DNA of 64,000 nt from Paenibacillus_V sp046244365 (lineage in GTDB: Bacteria > Bacillota > Bacilli > Paenibacillales > NBRC-103111), in contig NZ_CP176395.1 in NCBI RefSeq assembly GCF_046244365.1, positions 3,162,001 to 3,226,000 on the forward strand, in the 5' to 3' direction. Positions 61,622-64,000 of this stretch are shown here, piece after piece (positions within the stretch are counted from its first letter, which is position 1; every line of letters begins with the position of its first letter). Both the position numbers and the translations under genes were made by a program. Below the pieces are notes generated by a model. That model ran no database searches and was not told where the DNA came from. It saw only the letters and a program-made list of their open reading frames with translations.

Positions 61622-62497
61622 GTGCGAATAAAGGATAAATTCACCCTATTTGATGCAACTAATTCATTATTCATGCTGTTCTACAGCTTGCTGGTGTTTC
61701 TTCCGTTCTTGTACATTGTGGCCGTTTCGTTCAGTGGCGGCGGAGAATCGATTGGAGGAAAATTTTTTCTAATACCGAAAGAATTTTCGCTCGAAGGTTA
61801 TAAATATTTGCTATCAACGAATCGATTCCCAAATGCGATTGGCAATACCATGTATATCACGGTAGTCGGGACGGCCATCAATTTGGTATTCTCTGCAACG
61901 CTTGCCTATGCGCTGTCCAAAAAGTTTTTGCCGGGCCGGCGCGCGATGATGCTGATCATTTTTTTCACCATGCTCTTCTCGGCCGGCTTAATACCGAATT
62001 ATTTGCTGATAAAGTCGCTTGGGCTGTTGAATACTTACTGGGCGCTGTTATTGCCTGGTGCGACAAACGCTTTCACGATAATGGTAATGAAAACATTTTT
62101 CCAGGGACTTCCTGAAAGCTTGGATGAGGCGGCGCGAATGGACGGAGCAGGGGAAGTACGGATCTTATGGTCGGTCGTGCTGCCGCTTTCGATGCCGGTT
62201 ATGGCGACATTCGGACTTATGTTCATGGTCGGCCACTGGAATGAGTTTTTCGGAGCCGTCATTTATTTGAGCAAGAGCAGTATGTGGACGGTGCAGGTGC
62301 TGTTAAGGCAAATGATTATCGTTGGCACAGCGGATATCAATAATGATTTAAGCATGGCGGAGAAATCGGCCTCTCAGATTGGCGACAGCATCAAAATGGC
62401 GGCCATCATCATATCTATGATCCCGATTGTAGCCATTTATCCGTTTTTGCAAAAATATTTCGCGCAGGGATCCATGCTGGGATCGATTAAAGAATAA
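61622..62497 (+). CDS. Oligosaccharide ABC transporter permease, LplC-like (third)
   Basis: 291 residues from a GTG start at 61622 with GAGGTG 5 bp upstream; the open frame extends back to 61550, but there it overlaps the LplB gene. Features: LFMLFYSLLVFLPFLYIVAVSF, the EAA loop LDEAARMDGAGEVRILW near 169, VVLPLSMPV, and tail FLQKYFAQGSMLGSIKE, a divergent form of GAVKG. Ends 30 bp before the oxidoreductase gene, which it probably shares a transcript with. Confidence 0.92.
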   Translation: MRIKDKFTLFDATNSLFMLFYSLLVFLPFLYIVAVSFSGGGESIGGKFFLIPKEFSLEGYKYLLSTNRFPNAIGNTMYITVVGTAINLVFSATLAYALSKKFLPGRRAMMLIIFFTMLFSAGLIPNYLLIKSLGLLNTYWALLLPGATNAFTIMVMKTFFQGLPESLDEAARMDGAGEVRILWSVVLPLSMPVMATFGLMFMVGHWNEFFGAVIYLSKSSMWTVQVLLRQMIIVGTADINNDLSMAEKSASQIGDSIKMAAIIISMIPIVAIYPFLQKYFAQGSMLGSIKE

Positions 62498-62527
62498 CGT
62501 TAACAACTGGAAAGAGGTGCTTTTATA

Positions 62528-63592
62528 ATGAGCAAAAAAATTCGTGTCGGCGTCATCGGAGCCGGATCGATCTCCGGCTTTCATCTAAACGCTTACGCCA
62601 ACCATCCGGAGGTCGAGCTTGCGGCCATCTGCGACTTGAACGAGGAACGCGCCCGCGCGAAAGCCCAAAAGTACAACATCTCGAACGTTTACACGGACTA
62701 TAACAAACTGCTGGAAGACGGCAGCATCGATGCCGTCAGCATCTGTACCTGGAACAACACGCACGCGCCGATCAGTATCGCCGCATTGCATGCAGGCAAA
62801 AACGTCCTTTGCGAGAAGCCGCTTTGCAAAACAGTCGAGGAAGCCCGCGAAGTGGAAGCTGCCGTCAAGAAAAGCGGCAAAAAGCTGCTGGTCGGCTACG
62901 TCCGCCGCTTCGCGTCCAACACGCGTATTGTAAAGGAATTCATAGAGAACGGGGATCTCGGCGAGATTTATTACGCGAAGGCTTCCAGTATTCGTCGTTT
63001 CGGCAACCCGGGCGGCTGGTTTGCCGATCTGGAACGCTCCGGCGGCGGCCCGCTTATCGACATCGGCGTGCATGTCATCGACCTGTGCTGGTATTTGATG
63101 GGCCGTCCGAAGGTGAAGTCGATCACCGGCAACACTTACCGCAAGCTCGGCAACCGTTCCCACATCGAGAATTTGGCTCACTACAAAGCAGCCGACTACG
63201 ATAAAAACGTAAATAACGTCGAAGACATGGCTAACGCCCTCATTCGCTTCCAGAACGGCGCTTCGCTTCTCGTCGACGCCAGCTTCACGCTGCACGCAAA
63301 GAAAAACGAAGCCACAGTCAAGCTCTATGGCGACAAAGGCGGCGTTGAGATCGAACCGGAACTTGCCTTCGTTACGGAAAAATATAACACGATTCTCAAC
63401 ATCGATCCGCAAATCGACAACAAAGGCTTAGATGTCGTCAAAGCCTTCCAAGGGGAGATCAATCATTTCGTGGACATGTGCTTTGGTCGCAAAGAAGCGA
63501 TCAGCCCGATCGAGGACGGCGTAGAAATGATGAAAATGTTATGCGGCATTTATGAATCCGCAGAAAAAGAAACGGAAATTGCGTTCGACTAA
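62528..63592 (+). CDS. Gfo/Idh/MocA family oxidoreductase
   Basis: 354 residues. The NAD(P)-binding fold begins RVGVIGAGSISGFHLNAY, and the family EKP motif is in NVLCEKPLCKTVEEA. The substrate domain has a late GPLIDIGVHVIDL, the signature with a catalytic D and H, and IENLAHYKAADYD. These enzymes oxidise or reduce hydroxyl groups of sugars, inositols or glycosides, often at C3 as the first step of beta-elimination cleavage. It follows the third transporter, so it acts on the imported sugar. GC-rich third positions are more marked here than in its neighbours. AAAGAGGTG precedes the ATG. Confidence 0.92.
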   Translation: MSKKIRVGVIGAGSISGFHLNAYANHPEVELAAICDLNEERARAKAQKYNISNVYTDYNKLLEDGSIDAVSICTWNNTHAPISIAALHAGKNVLCEKPLCKTVEEAREVEAAVKKSGKKLLVGYVRRFASNTRIVKEFIENGDLGEIYYAKASSIRRFGNPGGWFADLERSGGGPLIDIGVHVIDLCWYLMGRPKVKSITGNTYRKLGNRSHIENLAHYKAADYDKNVNNVEDMANALIRFQNGASLLVDASFTLHAKKNEATVKLYGDKGGVEIEPELAFVTEKYNTILNIDPQIDNKGLDVVKAFQGEINHFVDMCFGRKEAISPIEDGVEMMKMLCGIYESAEKETEIAFD

Positions 63593-63659
63593 AAAAATGA
63601 GTCCATAAGCCGAATTAGCAGAGATAGTAAATAATGAGGCTGAAAGGCGGCGATGACAG

Positions 63660-64000
63660 ATGCGAGCGTCGTTTTTAAGCTTTTTACGAAGAAGTTTTTT
63701 TGTGAAAGTGATTTTTATTTTGTTTCTCGTTTCTGTCGTTCCCCTGCTTATTTTCGCTTATTTGACTATAACCCTATCCAATCAAGCGGTCATAGACAAA
63801 GTCAAGATGCTCAATTTGCAGGTCGTGAACCAAATCATGGAGCGTATCGATATCACGATGTCGCGCATGCAGCAAGTTAGCTCCCAATACGGGATATCGC
63901 CAAGTATAAGTAATTTAATGGATTCGCAAGAGAACTTTTTCAATTATGTCATTCAAAATCAGGAGTTGCAGCGGGTATTGGATACGGGCAAAACGGCAAT
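63660..64000 (+). CDS. Membrane-bound sensor or AraC-type regulator, N-terminal part (partial)
   Basis: The gene runs off the right edge. From the ATG at 63660 (AAGGCGG about 10 bp upstream) the first 113 residues show a basic start (RASFLSFLRR), a membrane segment VKVIFILFLVSVVPLLIFAYL and the start of a sensor region with a coiled helix (QVVNQIMERIDITMSRMQQVSSQYG). Both YesM-type kinases and the one-component membrane AraC regulators (YesS type) of Paenibacillus begin this way, and the fragment does not decide between them. Another frame from 63653 to 63880 is open but encodes nothing sensible. Confidence 0.75.
   Translation, partial: MRASFLSFLRRSFFVKVIFILFLVSVVPLLIFAYLTITLSNQAVIDKVKMLNLQVVNQIMERIDITMSRMQQVSSQYGISPSISNLMDSQENFFNYVIQNQELQRVLDTGKTA

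Noticed and set aside
63653..63880. 75-codon frame at the right edge
   Set aside because: The frame starting at 63660 gives a proper membrane segment and sensor-like sequence to the window end, so this one is a shadow.
1..64000. CRISPR arrays, tRNA or rRNA genes, phage modules, biosynthetic clusters
   Set aside because: No regularly spaced repeats, RNA gene signatures, phage structural genes or NRPS/PKS-type genes were seen in the window.

Overview
The window is a chromosomal segment of a Gram-positive, spore-forming, glycan-degrading Firmicute. The best match is Paenibacillus or a close relative in the Paenibacillaceae, inferred from gene content only. The signs are five separate CUT1-type sugar ABC transporters encoded without their own ATPase, two YesM/YesN-type two-component systems next to LplABC-like transporters, GH2/GH3/GH13 enzymes, and spore-type genes (a SleB/CwlJ hydrolase, DUF3231, DUF2935). 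No tRNA, rRNA, CRISPR array or intact mobile element was seen. Almost everything lies on the + strand; exceptions are a GntR regulator, an Hsp33 relic, an IS110 relic, a DUF2935 gene and an SLC13 transporter.

Layout. 1-3.1 kb: end of a sugar transporter operon (binding protein, two permeases) with a PIG-L deacetylase. 3.1-12.2 kb: a GntR/FCD regulator divergent from an enolase-superfamily dehydratase-like gene, a zinc dehydrogenase, a Pot-like ABC transporter (binding protein, ATPase, two permeases), a HAD phosphatase and a lactonase-like beta-propeller; this looks like one acid-sugar catabolic operon. 12.7-23.9 kb: YesM kinase, YesN regulator, LplA-like lipoprotein, an M20 amidohydrolase, LplB/LplC permeases, two esterases and MgtC. 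Three promoters here carry the same direct repeat with a 22-bp period, a strong candidate for the YesN operator. 24-32.4 kb: GH2, a tyrosine phosphatase, GH3 and a sulfatase, ending in a truncated second copy of the phosphatase with a lost catalytic arginine.

32.4-39.8 kb is a decaying accessory region. It holds a lone alpha/beta hydrolase, an Hsp33 fragment facing a frameshifted MerR/TipAS regulator, a heavily mutated IS110 transposase, DUF3231, a WGxxGxxG protein, DUF2935, a frameshifted CwlJ-like hydrolase, an alcohol dehydrogenase scrap and an AT-rich SLC13 transporter. 39.9-48.8 kb: a sucrose-type module (transporter, two tandem LacI regulators, esterase, PfkB fructokinase-like kinase, sucrose phosphorylase) with matching LacI-type operators. 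49.2-57.1 kb: a second YesM/YesN/LplABC set with a Nif3-like gene. 57.2-58.4 kb: a chimeric pseudogene joining a GH2 beta-mannosidase tail to a sugar-phosphate isomerase tail. 58.9-64 kb: a third LplABC-like transporter, a Gfo/Idh/MocA oxidoreductase and the start of a membrane sensor or regulator.

The recurring themes are import of glycan-derived oligosaccharides by ATPase-less CUT1 transporters (probably served by a shared MsmX-like ATPase elsewhere), local sensing by membrane kinases, and intracellular cleavage. The second theme is erosion: at least eight gene remnants, several of them fusions that look like deletion scars. I did not find a convincing wholly new system. The most informative signals are the shared direct-repeat operator, the MerR-type promoter left between two broken genes, and the deletion-scar ORFs.
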